DNA of 64,000 bases from positions 4,774,001 to 4,838,000 of the forward strand of contig NZ_JACHMF010000001.1 of assembly GCF_014204895.1 (NCBI RefSeq), given 5' to 3'. A program made the translations under genes and the position numbers. The notes beneath the pieces are model-generated. The model saw only the letters and a list, made by a program, of their open reading frames with translations. It was not told the DNA's origin and did not search any database. Positions 29,243 through 40,972 of this stretch are shown piece after piece. Positions within the stretch are counted from its first letter, which is position 1, and every line of letters begins with the position of its first letter. Source of the stretch: Paractinoplanes abujensis. Its GTDB lineage: Bacteria; Actinomycetota; Actinomycetes; Mycobacteriales; Micromonosporaceae.

Positions 29243-31615
29243 TCAGCGGTGCGCGTCGGTGCCAGGGCGTGGCCCTTGCGAACGATTGGCTCCGGCCTTG
29301 GTGCGGCCGGCCCCGCCGACGGGAATGCTCATCGCCTCGGCCGTCCCGCTCGTGGCAGCCTCACCACCCGGCGAACTTCCAGCTGTGCCGTCGTCGCCCG
29401 ACGAACTCCCCGCTGTGCCGTCGTCGCCCGACGAACTCCCCGCTGTGCCGTCCTCGCCCACCGGACTTCCCGCTATGCCGTCGCCGACCGCCGGACTTCC
29501 CGCAATGCCGGCGCCGACCGCCGAGCCCTCCGAATCGGGCTCGTCTCCCCCGGTGGTCGGCTTCGCCGCGTCGGGGTTGAGGGCTGCCAGCAACGCTTCG
29601 GCTGTGCGGCGACCGATGCCCGGCACTTCGGTGATCTCTTCGGGGGTGGCCGCGGACAGGCGCTTGAGGGAGCCGAAATGCCGCAGCAGTGCCTTGCGGC
29701 GGGTTTCGCCGAGGCCGGGCACGTTGTCCAGCGCCGACGCCGTCATGCGCTTGGAGCGCCGCTGCCGGTGGAAGGTGATCGCGAAGCGGTGGGCTTCGTC
29801 GCGGACGCGCTGCAGCAGGTAGAGGGCCTCGGAGGTGCGGGGCAGGATGACCGGGAAGTCGTCGCCGGGCAGCCACACCTCTTCGAGCCGCTTGGCCAGG
29901 CCGCACAACGCCACGTCGGTGATGCCCAGGTCGGAGAGCACCGCGGCGACCGCGTTGACCTGTGGCTGGCCGCCGTCGACGACCACCAGCTGCGGCGGGT
30001 AGGCGAAGCGCCGCGGCCGTCCGGTCAGCGGGTCGATGCCGGGCAGGTCGTTGGTGGCGATCTCGTCGGCCGCCTGGGCAGGCGCGGGGGGCGCGGTCTC
30101 GGCCCAGGTAGCGGCGTCCGATCCGTCGGGGGCGTCCTCGGATTCGGGGCGGTCGCGGGGGGCGTCGGCGCCGGGCTGGGCGCGGAAGCGCGCGAACCGC
30201 CGCCGCATCACTTCACTCATCGCTGAGAGGTCGTCCGTGCCGCTGCCGTCGGGGTTGCCGCGCACGGCGAAGCGGCGGTATTCGCTTTTGCGGGCCAGGC
30301 CGTCCTCGAAGACGACCATCGAGGCGACCACGTCGGTGCCTTGGATCTGCGACACGTCGAAACATTCGATGCGCAGCGGCGCCGTGTCGAGCCCGAGCGC
30401 CTCGGCGATCTCGTCGAGGGCTTTGCTCCGGGTGGTCAGGTCGCCTGCGCGGCGCAGCTTGTGCCGCTGCAGGGATTCGCCGGCGTTGCGGGCCACCGTC
30501 TCCATCAGGGCCCGTTTGTCGCCGCGCTGAGGCACGCGCAGCGACACCCGGCTCGTGCCGCGGCGTGCGGAGAGCCAGTCGGCCAGGGCCGGGGCGTCGT
30601 CGGGCAGGGCGGGCACGAGCAGCTCACGCGGCACGTCGCCTTCGCCTTCGGACTCGCCGTACATCTGGGTGCAGAAGTGGTGGACCAGGTCGCCGGTGGT
30701 GAGGTCTTCCACCTTTTCCACGACCCAGCCCCGCTGGCCGCGCACGCGCCCGTCCCGTACGTGGAAGACCTGCACGGCCGCCTCGAGCGGGTCCTCGGCG
30801 AAGGCGACCACGTCGGCGTCGGTGCCGTCGCCGAGCACGACCGTCTGCTTCTCCATGGCGCGGCGCAGGGCGGCGATGTCGTCGCGCAGGCGGGCCGCCC
30901 GCTCGAATTCGAGTTCCTCGGAGGCGGCCATCATGTCGCGTTCGAGCCGCTTGACGAACGTGTCGGTCTTGCCGCCCATGAAGTCGCAGAAGTCGTCGAC
31001 GATCTCGCGGTGTTGCTCGGCGGTGACCGAACCGACGCACGGGGCCGAGCATTTGCCGATGTAGCCCAGCAAGCAGGGGCGGCCGATCTGACCGGAGCGT
31101 TTGAAGACCCCGGCCGAGCACGTGCGGGCCGGGAAGACGCGCAGCAGCAGGTCGAGCGTCTCGCGGATGGCCCAGGCGTGGGAGTAGGGCCCGAAGTAGC
31201 GGACGCCTTTGCGTTTCGCCCCGCGCATCACCTGCAACCGGGGGAACTCCTCGTTCAGCGTGACCGCGAGGAACGGGTACGACTTGTCGTCCCGATACTT
31301 CACGTTGAAGCGCGGGTCGAACTCTTTGATCCAGGAGAACTCGAGCTGCAGCGCCTCGACCTCGGTGCCGACCGTCACCCAGTCCACACTGGCCGCCGTG
31401 GTGACCATCTGCTGCGTGCGCGCGTGCAGCGACCACGTGTCGGCGAAGTAGGAATTCAGCCTGTTCCGCAGGTTTTTCGCCTTGCCGACGTAGATCACGC
31501 GGCCGGTCTGATCGCGGAAACGGTAGACGCCCGGGGCCTCCGGAATGGTGCCGGTGGCCGGGCGATAGCTAGAGGGGTCTGGCACAGGCTCAACAGTAGT
31601 GCGGGGGACTGACAT
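29243..31615 (-). CDS. uvrC: UvrC, excinuclease ABC subunit C
   Basis: The 790-residue UvrC makes both incisions in nucleotide excision repair. Order: GIY-YIG nuclease ([20 protein letters not shown]), a UVR segment ([23 protein letters not shown]), the RNase-H-like nuclease ([33 protein letters not shown]), and paired helix-hairpin-helix motifs ([32 protein letters not shown]). After these comes a tail of about 90 residues rich in Gly, Ser, Asp and Thr, including ten-residue tandem repeats. Usual actinobacterial UvrC is about 650-700 residues. ATG at 31615 is used; GTG at 31585 is possible, and neither has a good ribosome site. Confidence 0.95.
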   Translation of the reverse strand: MSVPRTTVEPVPDPSSYRPATGTIPEAPGVYRFRDQTGRVIYVGKAKNLRNRLNSYFADTWSLHARTQQMVTTAASVDWVTVGTEVEALQLEFSWIKEFDPRFNVKYRDDKSYPFLAVTLNEEFPRLQVMRGAKRKGVRYFGPYSHAWAIRETLDLLLRVFPARTCSAGVFKRSGQIGRPCLLGYIGKCSAPCVGSVTAEQHREIVDDFCDFMGGKTDTFVKRLERDMMAASEELEFERAARLRDDIAALRRAMEKQTVVLGDGTDADVVAFAEDPLEAAVQVFHVRDGRVRGQRGWVVEKVEDLTTGDLVHHFCTQMYGESEGEGDVPRELLVPALPDDAPALADWLSARRGTSRVSLRVPQRGDKRALMETVARNAGESLQRHKLRRAGDLTTRSKALDEIAEALGLDTAPLRIECFDVSQIQGTDVVASMVVFEDGLARKSEYRRFAVRGNPDGSGTDDLSAMSEVMRRRFARFRAQPGADAPRDRPESEDAPDGSDAATWAETAPPAPAQAADEIATNDLPGIDPLTGRPRRFAYPPQLVVVDGGQPQVNAVAAVLSDLGITDVALCGLAKRLEEVWLPGDDFPVILPRTSEALYLLQRVRDEAHRFAITFHRQRRSKRMTASALDNVPGLGETRRKALLRHFGSLKRLSAATPEEITEVPGIGRRTAEALLAALNPDAAKPTTGGDEPDSEGSAVGAGIAGSPAVGDGIAGSPVGEDGTAGSSSGDDGTAGSSSGDDGTAGSSPGGEAATSGTAEAMSIPVGGAGRTKAGANRSQGPRPGTDAHR
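29382..29531 (-). repeat. Five 30-bp tandem repeats in the uvrC tail
   Basis: Units start at 29382, 29412, 29442, 29472 and 29502. The first two are identical and later ones diverge. Translated on the minus strand, units read like [10 protein letters not shown]. The 30-bp period keeps frame. Confidence 0.9.
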
Positions 31616-31625
31616 GATTACCCGA

Positions 31626-31665
31626 CCGGAGGTCCGTCGCCGCCGCCACGGTGTCGGACCTCCGG
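31626..31665 (-). terminator. Hairpin between the Rieske lipoprotein gene and uvrC
   Basis: CCGGAGGTCCG / CGGACCTCCGG pairs perfectly over 11 bp with an 18-base loop, just after the Rieske gene stop and ten bases before the uvrC start. The left arm carries a GGAGG-like core, so the fold might also hide or expose a ribosome site. Confidence 0.6.
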
Positions 31666-31693
31666 CCTGGTCGCCTCATGAAGCCCGAACGGA

Positions 31694-32230
31694 TCAGGCA
31701 GCGACGATGTTGTCGCCGTCCACCTTGACCTTCGTCTCGGGCAGGGCCTTGCTGGCCGGGCCGGAGGTCGGCTCGCCGGTCTCGATCGAGAACTTGCTGT
31801 TGTGGCAGGGGCACGAGATCTGCCCGCCGTCGATCTTGTTGACGTCGCAGCCGGCGTGGGTGCAGACCTTGCTGAACGCCTTGAACTGGCCCGCGGTGGG
31901 CTGGGTGATCACGTAGTCGCCCTGGATCACGCCGCCGCCCTCGGGCACGTCGCCCACGGCCGCCAGCGTCGCCCCGCCGGAGCCGCCGTTGCTGCCCGAG
32001 CCGCCGTCGTTGCTGCCGCCGGGGGCCGCCGCGCTGCCGGCCGGGCCGGGCTCGTTGGTGAATTCGCTGCCGTTGCTGTTGGTCGACGAGCTCGTGCCGC
32101 ACGCGGCGAGGACAGCGGTGGCGCCGGCCGCGCCCGCGCCGAGCAGGACCACACGGCGCGTCGAGGACGTCTGCCGACCGGGTTCCTCGGCGGAGGTCTC
32201 GGTGTCGGTCTTGGTCTGCACGTCTGTCAT
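31694..32230 (-). CDS. Tat-exported Rieske [2Fe-2S] lipoprotein
   Basis: The 178-residue protein starts with a twin-arginine lipoprotein signal (STRRVVLLGAGAAGATAVLAAC, lipobox LAAC near residue 45 when split at the Cys). A Ser/Gly/Asn-rich linker follows, then a Rieske domain with ligands in KVCTHAGCDV and CPCHNSKF. It should be anchored on the outer face of the membrane with the cluster inserted before export. The redox partner is unknown. ATG at 32230. Confidence 0.9.
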   Translation of the reverse strand: MTDVQTKTDTETSAEEPGRQTSSTRRVVLLGAGAAGATAVLAACGTSSSTNSNGSEFTNEPGPAGSAAAPGGSNDGGSGSNGGSGGATLAAVGDVPEGGGVIQGDYVITQPTAGQFKAFSKVCTHAGCDVNKIDGGQISCPCHNSKFSIETGEPTSGPASKALPETKVKVDGDNIVAA

Positions 32231-32402
32231 CGTGTGTCCTCCAGTGCCTGGTCCGCGTCAATGGTCACGCGGCGTCGCCTCTACATACGCTCTTGCGGTC
32301 CACCGGGTTCAGGCGCACCGTGAAATTATCCGCCGTTGCCGCGGCGGTCCATCCGGGTTTGCGGGCTTTCGCCGGGCGCGGTCGCGCGGTTGACCCGTGC
32401 GG

Positions 32403-32440
32403 CGACGCCCGGTCGAGGCTATGTCCTCGACCGGGCGTCG
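32403..32440 (-). terminator. Terminator hairpin after uvrA
   Basis: CGACGCCCGGTCGAGG / CCTCGACCGGGCGTCG is a perfect 16-bp stem with a six-base loop, 59 bases after the uvrA stop. No U-tract, as often in this group. The rest of the 32231-32498 spacer holds the Rieske gene promoter. Confidence 0.8.
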
Positions 32441-32498
32441 TAGCTATGAGTCACCTGTGATGTTGCTGAAGACACGCCCTGCCCGCGGCTGCGGGTGA

Positions 32499-35540
<3,042 letters not shown>

Positions 35541-35686
35541 AGCCAGCCTCTCCGTACAGGTGTTTGAGTCAGAAGAGCCGCGGCCACTCTAGCCATGGGG
35601 TACGACAAGTTTTGCCGCCGCGGGCGCCAAGAGGGTGTAGCGCCTGGCCTATCGCGCACATTCCCGCAGTTCGGGCGAGGCCAAAC

Positions 35687-37480
35687 TCACTCGGAAGGAG
35701 GAACCGGAAGAGAGCGTACGTCCCAGACCTGGACGCCGCCGATCAGCTGCGGACGGCCCAGGGCGGCGGTCAGCGTGTCGACCTGCGGGCCCTCGTTGCG
35801 GCCCCCCGGCACCATGATCACCACGGCGGCCCGCCAGAAGATCAGATCCTCGGTGATGCGGGCCTTGTCGCTCGCGGTCAGCTGTGGGCGCTCCCCGTAC
35901 TCGCGGACGCGCCACAGCAGGTCGGAGGTGAACCGGCGGGGGGCGTTCCACGAGCCGGTGTGGTCGCTGGGCGGGTTGACCGGGCCCATGAAGTAGCCGC
36001 GCGGCGTCCGGTACTCCAGGTGGTTGAGCGTGGCCCAGCGCATGCCCGTGCGCCCGGTGGTGACCTCGGGCAGCGGGACGGTGACCAGGGTGCGGTCGTC
36101 GGACACGTACTGCCGCCAGGTGCCCTGGGTCAGGAACGGCGGCAGCGGGTCGCCCGGCACGACCGGCAACGGCTTGGGGAACAGCGGGACCAGCGCCAGC
36201 ACCAGGCCGACCTGCCACAGCCGCTGCCCGCGCGGGCTGAACTCGCGCCGCCGGTCGGTGGCCAGCGCGAGCAGCACACCGGCGATCGTGGCGGGCACCA
36301 TCGCGAACCGCGTCACGCTGACCAGGTCGATGATCGGCACGTGGCTGATCAGGCCGAACGGCAGCGGGATGCCGGTGCGCGAGCCGAACACGACCAGCTC
36401 CGGGCCCATCGACATGACCAGCAGGACCAGCGCGGAGACGGCGGCGGCCCGGGCCGCCACCGAACGCCACAGCACGACCACCGAGGCGACGATCATCACG
36501 AAGCCGATCGGGCCGAAGAACATGTTGTCCTCGGTCGCGCTGACGCTCATCCGCCGGGTCAGCTCGGCGTTGCCGGCCAGCGACTGCCGGGCGAACCCGA
36601 CGATCGAGGCCAGATCGGTCGCATACATGTCGGGGGCGAACGGCTGGCCGTGGTAGTTGCCCTTGGCGAAGAACTGATACCACAGCGGGTAGGCCAGCAG
36701 GGTCACCGCGACAGTGGCCGCGACGCCGAGGCCGGCGGCCATGTGCCGCGCCGCACCGCGGGCCCGGGCCGGGGCCAGCACCGCGTACGCGATCACGAAA
36801 ACGCCCAGGGCCAGCGCGGTGAAGAGCAGGCTCTCCTCGTTGATGAAGACCTGCAGCACGATCAGCAGACCCAGGATCAGCCCGCCGCGCAGGGCCCGGC
36901 CCGGCTCGCGCAAGCGCAGCGCCTGCCAGACGATGAACGGCAGCACCCACTGGCTGACGAAATTCACGTGGCCGTTGGCGTGGGAGATCATCGTGGGCGC
37001 GAACCCGCACCACAGGCCGCCGATCCACGCGGCGAGCCGGCTGCGCACCAGATGCCGGGAGAGCACCCAGTACCAGGCGGTGGCCGTGCCGGCCAGCCCC
37101 AGCGTGATCAGCAGCGCCACCGTGAAACCGGGCCCGAACCAGTGCGTGACCGGGGCCAGCGGCAGGCTCAGCACCAGCACCGACGTGTTGGCCATCATGT
37201 TCACGCCGTCCGGCACGTTCAGCCGGTCGCTGAAGAACGGGTTGTCGCCGTGGAAGATCACCCGCTCGCCGTGGGCCAGCATGAACAGGAACACGTTGTG
37301 GTCGTCGTCGTTGCTGGCCAGCACCCGCCCGTTGGGGTCGCGCCAGATCTGAAAGGTGACCAGGGCGGAGAGCACCGCGTAGCTCAGCAGGGCCCACAGA
37401 TCGGCCCGCGCACGCCGGGGCGCCGGCGGCTCGGACCGGGAATCGGCCCTGTCTTCGACGACTTCCTCCACCGCACGCAC
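35687..37480 (-). CDS. Polytopic membrane protein, GT-C glycosyltransferase-like
   Basis: A protein of about 597 residues with 11-13 predicted membrane helices. The first outside loop contains an acidic cluster (LASNDDDHNVFLFMLAHG) and LNVPDGVNMMANTS. A catalytic acid motif in loop 1 is the hallmark of GT-C enzymes that use polyprenyl-phosphate sugars. About 150 C-terminal residues lie after the last helix, probably outside. I cannot name the family with certainty. GTG at 37480 leaves 25 bases after the rsgA stop; a longer start would overlap rsgA. A cell-wall or glycoprotein role is inference. Confidence 0.7.
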   Translation of the reverse strand: MRAVEEVVEDRADSRSEPPAPRRARADLWALLSYAVLSALVTFQIWRDPNGRVLASNDDDHNVFLFMLAHGERVIFHGDNPFFSDRLNVPDGVNMMANTSVLVLSLPLAPVTHWFGPGFTVALLITLGLAGTATAWYWVLSRHLVRSRLAAWIGGLWCGFAPTMISHANGHVNFVSQWVLPFIVWQALRLREPGRALRGGLILGLLIVLQVFINEESLLFTALALGVFVIAYAVLAPARARGAARHMAAGLGVAATVAVTLLAYPLWYQFFAKGNYHGQPFAPDMYATDLASIVGFARQSLAGNAELTRRMSVSATEDNMFFGPIGFVMIVASVVVLWRSVAARAAAVSALVLLVMSMGPELVVFGSRTGIPLPFGLISHVPIIDLVSVTRFAMVPATIAGVLLALATDRRREFSPRGQRLWQVGLVLALVPLFPKPLPVVPGDPLPPFLTQGTWRQYVSDDRTLVTVPLPEVTTGRTGMRWATLNHLEYRTPRGYFMGPVNPPSDHTGSWNAPRRFTSDLLWRVREYGERPQLTASDKARITEDLIFWRAAVVIMVPGGRNEGPQVDTLTAALGRPQLIGGVQVWDVRSLPVPPSE

Positions 37481-37505
37481 CGGAGCATTGTGACAGAGGG
37501 GTCTG

Positions 37506-38543
37506 TCAGGAACGCCTGCGGCGGTGACCGGCCGCACCCGCCAGCCGGGCCGACTGACGTGCCGATTCGACCTCGATCTCCTGCCGGAGCTTGCGCCAGC
37601 CGGCCAGCCGCCGCGGCGCCAGCGACCCGTCGGCCACGGCCGGCAAGACCGCGCACCCCGGTTCGGCGTCGTGCCGGCAGTCGTCGAACCGGCACCGCGC
37701 GGCCAGACCGGTGATGTCGGCGAAGGCCCGGCTCAGCCCCTCGGCGGTGTCGAGCAGACCCACCCCGCGGATGCCCGGCGTGTCGAGCACGGCGCCGCCC
37801 TCGGGCAGCAGCACCAGATTCCGGTACGCCGTGGTGTGCCGGCCCTTGCCGTCGACGTCACGGATCTGCTGCACCGGCATGACCGGCGTGCCGGCCAGCG
37901 CGTTGACTAGCGTCGACTTGCCCGCCCCGGAGCGCCCCAGCAGGGCCAGCGTGCGACCCTTCCCGGCGTACGGGGAGATCTGCTCGAGGTTCTGCCGTTG
38001 CCGCACGCTCACCGTGAGCACCGGCACGCCGGGCGCGATCTCCTCGATCTGGCGGCGGATCGCGTCGGGGTCGGCGGAGGTGTCGGCCTTGGTCAGCACT
38101 ATCAGCGGTTTCGCGCCGGACTCCCAGGCCAGGGCGAGCAGCCGCTCGATGCGGGCGTCGTCGGGTTCGGGGTGGATCGGCTCGACGACGGCCACGGTGT
38201 CCATGTTCGCGGCGAGCACCTGGCCGGTGCTGTCCTTGTCGGAAGTGCGCCGGATCAGACACGTACGCCGGGGCAGCAGCGCCTCGGCGGTCACGCGGCG
38301 GTCGGGCCAGTGCCGCAGCACCACCCAGTCGCCCGCGCAGGGCAGTGAGGCGGGGTCGCGGGCCGCGCCGAGCAGCACATTGCCGCCGAGGCTGGCCCGG
38401 GTGACACCGTTCGCGTCGAGCACGGTGCAGACACCGCGGTCGGCGCGCAGCACCCGGCCCGGAGAGGCGTCGGAACGGTCGAAGGGGTGATATGCGGATG
38501 CAAGGGACTCGTCCCAGCCCAGCTGGGACAGCTCGTGTGCCAT
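37506..38543 (-). CDS. rsgA: RsgA, ribosome small-subunit biogenesis GTPase
   Basis: The 345-residue circularly permuted GTPase has an OB fold at the N-terminus. It is followed by G4-like VLTKADTS, G1 GRSGAGKSTLVNALAG, G3 DTPGIRGVG, then a zinc site CRFDDCRHDAEPGCAV. RsgA helps late maturation of the 30S subunit. ATG at 38543 (MAHELSQLGWDESL) chosen by homology; ribosome site weak. Confidence 0.92.
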   Translation of the reverse strand: MAHELSQLGWDESLASAYHPFDRSDASPGRVLRADRGVCTVLDANGVTRASLGGNVLLGAARDPASLPCAGDWVVLRHWPDRRVTAEALLPRRTCLIRRTSDKDSTGQVLAANMDTVAVVEPIHPEPDDARIERLLALAWESGAKPLIVLTKADTSADPDAIRRQIEEIAPGVPVLTVSVRQRQNLEQISPYAGKGRTLALLGRSGAGKSTLVNALAGTPVMPVQQIRDVDGKGRHTTAYRNLVLLPEGGAVLDTPGIRGVGLLDTAEGLSRAFADITGLAARCRFDDCRHDAEPGCAVLPAVADGSLAPRRLAGWRKLRQEIEVESARQSARLAGAAGHRRRRS

Positions 38544-38733
38544 GGTGACCCGTTTCGGGATCGGGGAAGCGGCCGGACCAGCGTGGTCAGGCGGCGGCCT
38601 CCGGGTGAAGGGACGCAAAGACGAACAGCACGCTCCCCACCTCCTCCGCGGGATCTGATCGGCGCGTCAGCACCGACGGTACGGACGCGCCTACGCGAGC
38701 GAAAGCGATTTCCGACCCACTAGGGTTTCCGGC

Positions 38734-38796
38734 ATGACCGAGTTTCAGTCGTCATGCCGTCCCGGCCCTCGCTTCGCTCGGTGCAGTCCGTCATGA
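38734..38796 (+). CDS. Micro-ORF 1 of the 59-bp ladder (20 residues)
   Basis: Encodes MTEFQSSCRPGPRFARCSPS. A weak AGGG lies eight bases before the ATG. Its TGA overlaps the next ATG (ATGA at 38793). Translation not proven. Confidence 0.4.
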   Translation: MTEFQSSCRPGPRFARCSPS

Positions 38797-38855
38797 CCGA
38801 GCCTCAGTCGTCATGCCGTCCCGGCCCTCGCTTCGCTCGGTGCAGTCCGTCATGA
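38793..38855 (+). CDS. Micro-ORF 2 of the 59-bp ladder (20 residues)
   Basis: Encodes the same peptide as the first copy with Pro instead of Phe at position 4. It has no ribosome site of its own and overlaps both neighbours as ATGA. Confidence 0.4.
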   Translation: MTEPQSSCRPGPRFARCSPS

Positions 38856-38914
38856 CCGAGCCTCAGTCGTCATGCCGTCCCGGCCCTCGCTTCGCTCGGT
38901 GCAGTCCGTCATGA
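38852..38914 (+). CDS. Micro-ORF 3 of the 59-bp ladder (20 residues)
   Basis: Identical in product to micro-ORF 2. Its TGA at 38912-38914 overlaps the start codon (38911) of the isomerase gene, so the gene could be translated by re-initiation. Confidence 0.4.
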   Translation: MTEPQSSCRPGPRFARCSPS

Positions 38915-39612
38915 CCATGGATCCGCTTGTCATGTTGACCGACGTCGACCGGGCGACCGAAGACCTTCTGCGTACGGCGGCCGATCTCGACCCGGCCGCG
39001 GTGGGCACGCCGTCGCTGCTGCCCGGCTGGACGGTCGGGCACGTGCTGACCCACGTGGCCCGCAACGCCGACGCGCTCACCAACCTGCTGACCTGGGCCC
39101 GTACGGGTGTCGAAACCCTGCCGTACGCGTCCCCGCAGGCACGCGACGCGGGCATCGAGGAGGGCGCCCGCCGTCCCCTGCGCGACCAGCTCGAAGACAT
39201 CCGGGCCGCACACGAGCGGTTCGCCGACGCCGGGGCGGCCATGCCCGCCGAGGCCTGGGCGTTTCCGCTGCCGTGGCTGGGGCAGTCAGCCGCCGCGGTG
39301 CCGTGGACCAGGCTGCGCGAAGTGACAGTGCACCACGCCGACCTCGGCGCGGCCTACACCCCGGCCGACTGGACCGACGCGTTCGCGCTGCGCCTGCTGC
39401 GCGAGGTGACCGCCGGCGCCGGTGACGACTGGCCCGTCATGCATCTGCGGCCGTACGGCATCGATCACGTGCTGGCGATCGGCGACGGGCCGGCTCCGGT
39501 GGTGGGCGGCCCGACCAAGTCGATCGCGGCCTGGCTGATCGGGCGCGGCGACGGCGCCGACCTGACCGTCTCGCCCGACGGCGAACTCCCGAAACCGAAG
39601 AGGTGGAAGTAA
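38911..39612 (+). CDS. Mycothiol-dependent maleylpyruvate isomerase family protein
   Basis: The 233-residue MDMPI-family protein has an N-terminal four-helix bundle with metal ligands. The first His is in VGHVLTHVARNADALTNLL, and Glu and His are in RLREVTVHHADLG. The C-terminal part ends with the KSIAAWLIGRGDGADLTV block. Characterised members isomerise maleylpyruvate using mycothiol; others are thiol transferases. It is followed two bases later by an MBL-fold hydrolase, a glyoxalase-II-like partner, suggesting a thiol-adduct detoxification pair. ATG at 38911 overlaps the last micro-ORF stop; ATG at 38917 is the alternative. Confidence 0.88.
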   Translation: MTMDPLVMLTDVDRATEDLLRTAADLDPAAVGTPSLLPGWTVGHVLTHVARNADALTNLLTWARTGVETLPYASPQARDAGIEEGARRPLRDQLEDIRAAHERFADAGAAMPAEAWAFPLPWLGQSAAAVPWTRLREVTVHHADLGAAYTPADWTDAFALRLLREVTAGAGDDWPVMHLRPYGIDHVLAIGDGPAPVVGGPTKSIAAWLIGRGDGADLTVSPDGELPKPKRWK

Positions 39613-39614
39613 CC

Positions 39615-40262
39615 ATGACTTACACCGGTGAAGTGACCCGGGGCGGCGCGCCCGACGTGCGCGACCTGGCCGGCCTGACCGTCACCAAGGTGTCGGTGGG
39701 CCCGATGGACAACAACGCCTACCTGCTGCGCAGCGGCGACGACCAGCTGCTGATCGACGCCGCCGACGACGCCGGCACCCTGGTCGCCCTGGCCGGCGCG
39801 GCCGGTCTGCGCACGATCGTGACCACCCACCGCCACGCCGACCACTGGCAGGCGCTCACGGACGTGGTCGCGGCGACCGGCGCCGAGTCGCTGGCCCACA
39901 TCGACGACGCCGCCGAGATCCCCCTGGTCAACCGCACCCTGCGCGACGGCGAGCACCTCACCGTGGGCGACGCCACGCTCGAGGTCATTCAGCTGGTCGG
40001 CCACACCCCCGGCTCGATCGCCCTGCTCTATCAGGAGCCGGCCGGCCCGGCCCACCTGTGGACCGGAGACAGCCTCTTCCCGGGCGGCGTCGGCAACACC
40101 CGCAAGAACGCCGCGAACTTCGCGTCCCTGATCAACGACGTCGAACACAAAATCTTCGACCGCTTCGGCGACGACACGTGGTTCTACCCCGGCCACGGCA
40201 AGGACTCCACCCTCGGCGCCGAACGCCCCCACCTGCCCGAATGGCGCGCCCGCGGCTGGTAG
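39615..40262 (+). CDS. MBL-fold metallo-hydrolase
   Basis: A 215-residue metallo-beta-lactamase-fold protein. Metal motif TTHRHADHW, later histidines in QLVGHTPGSIALL and FYPGHGKDSTLG, and Asp in LWTGDSLFPGG. It resembles hydroxyacylglutathione hydrolases, here more likely acting on mycothiol thioesters or similar; this is inference from the partner gene. ATG at 39615 preceded by AGGTGGAA. Confidence 0.9.
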   Translation: MTYTGEVTRGGAPDVRDLAGLTVTKVSVGPMDNNAYLLRSGDDQLLIDAADDAGTLVALAGAAGLRTIVTTHRHADHWQALTDVVAATGAESLAHIDDAAEIPLVNRTLRDGEHLTVGDATLEVIQLVGHTPGSIALLYQEPAGPAHLWTGDSLFPGGVGNTRKNAANFASLINDVEHKIFDRFGDDTWFYPGHGKDSTLGAERPHLPEWRARGW

Positions 40263-40269
40263 CAGGCGG

Positions 40270-40299
40270 TTATATACTCGTCGCCAAGTCTGTATATAA
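40270..40299. promoter_or_regulatory. Palindromic operator of vapBC
   Basis: TTATATAC at 40270-40277 and GTATATAA at 40292-40299 form perfect arms separated by 14 bases. It is strikingly AT-rich for this genome, ends 23 bases before vapB, and probably binds the VapBC complex over the promoter. Confidence 0.75.
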
Positions 40300-40322
40300 G
40301 GATCGCCGCAGGAGGAAATCTC

Positions 40323-40532
40323 ATGGCGAAAGTGCTTATCGATGTCGACGACGACGCACTCGCTGAAGCGGCGGCACTGCTCGGCACCAAGACGAAGAAA
40401 GACACCGTCAACACCGCTCTTCGGGAGACCGCAAATCAGCTGCGCCGGGCCAAGGCGCTGACGCGACTGGCCGAGATCGGGGAGACCGGCGCGTTCGACG
40501 AGTTGCTGAACAAGGACTCCTACCGGGCATGA
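40323..40532 (+). CDS. vapB: VapB-family antitoxin
   Basis: A 69-residue antitoxin: N-terminal ribbon-helix-helix ([34 protein letters not shown] across the loop) and a C-terminal tail that wraps the toxin ([14 protein letters not shown]). GGAGGAAA precedes ATG 40323. The stop overlaps vapC as ATGA. Confidence 0.88.
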   Translation: MAKVLIDVDDDALAEAAALLGTKTKKDTVNTALRETANQLRRAKALTRLAEIGETGAFDELLNKDSYRA

Positions 40533-40954
40533 ACCTCGCCCGTTTCCTCGTCGACACGAGTGCCGTTGTGCGGCTGCTCCGCGAACGGGAGGTCCGAGCC
40601 CGTTGGCAGCCGCAGATCACGGCGGGCCTGATGGGCATCTGCCCGATCACCGAGCTGGAACTGCTGCACAGCGCTCGTTCCAAGGCTGACCGTGAGGAAT
40701 GGCTGGAGCTGCTGAACGCGACCTTCGCGTGGGTGGTCATGCCCGACCAGGTATTCAGCCGGGCGGCCGAGGTTCAGGCCGCGATGACAGCCCGCGGCAC
40801 CCATCGGTCCGCCGGCACCGCCGATCTGATCCTCGCTGCGACGGCGGAGCTGCACGGTTTGACACTGCTCCATTACGACCGCGACTTCGATGAGGTCGCC
40901 AAGGCGACCGTCCAGCCCGCGACGTGGCTCGCTCCGCCGGGCTCGATCCCGTAG
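40529..40954 (+). CDS. vapC: VapC-family PIN-domain toxin
   Basis: The 141-residue PIN ribonuclease keeps all four acidic residues: Asp9 (LVDTSAVV), Glu42 (PITELELL), Asp99 (GTADLILAA) and Asp117 (HYDRDFD). It should be an Mg-dependent RNase, often cutting tRNA or rRNA. ATG at 40529 within the vapB stop. A complete, apparently active module. Confidence 0.9.
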   Translation: MNLARFLVDTSAVVRLLREREVRARWQPQITAGLMGICPITELELLHSARSKADREEWLELLNATFAWVVMPDQVFSRAAEVQAAMTARGTHRSAGTADLILAATAELHGLTLLHYDRDFDEVAKATVQPATWLAPPGSIP

Positions 40955-40972
40955 CCCGGCGGAGCGACACCC

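Larger units (their letters stand above)
38733..38914 (+). repeat. Three tandem 59-bp repeats upstream of the isomerase gene
   Basis: Units start at 38733, 38792 and 38851, followed by CATGACC at 38910. Units two and three are identical; unit one differs by TT for CC. Within units two and three ACCGAGC can pair with GCTCGGT. Each unit carries one ATG-to-TGA micro-ORF that overlaps the next. Confidence 0.95.

Noticed and set aside
38872..38910. Longer N-terminus for the isomerase starting inside the 59-bp repeat (MPSRPSLRSVQSV)
   Set aside because: The extension is repeat sequence without a ribosome site. The ATG at 38911 starts the family's usual N-terminus.
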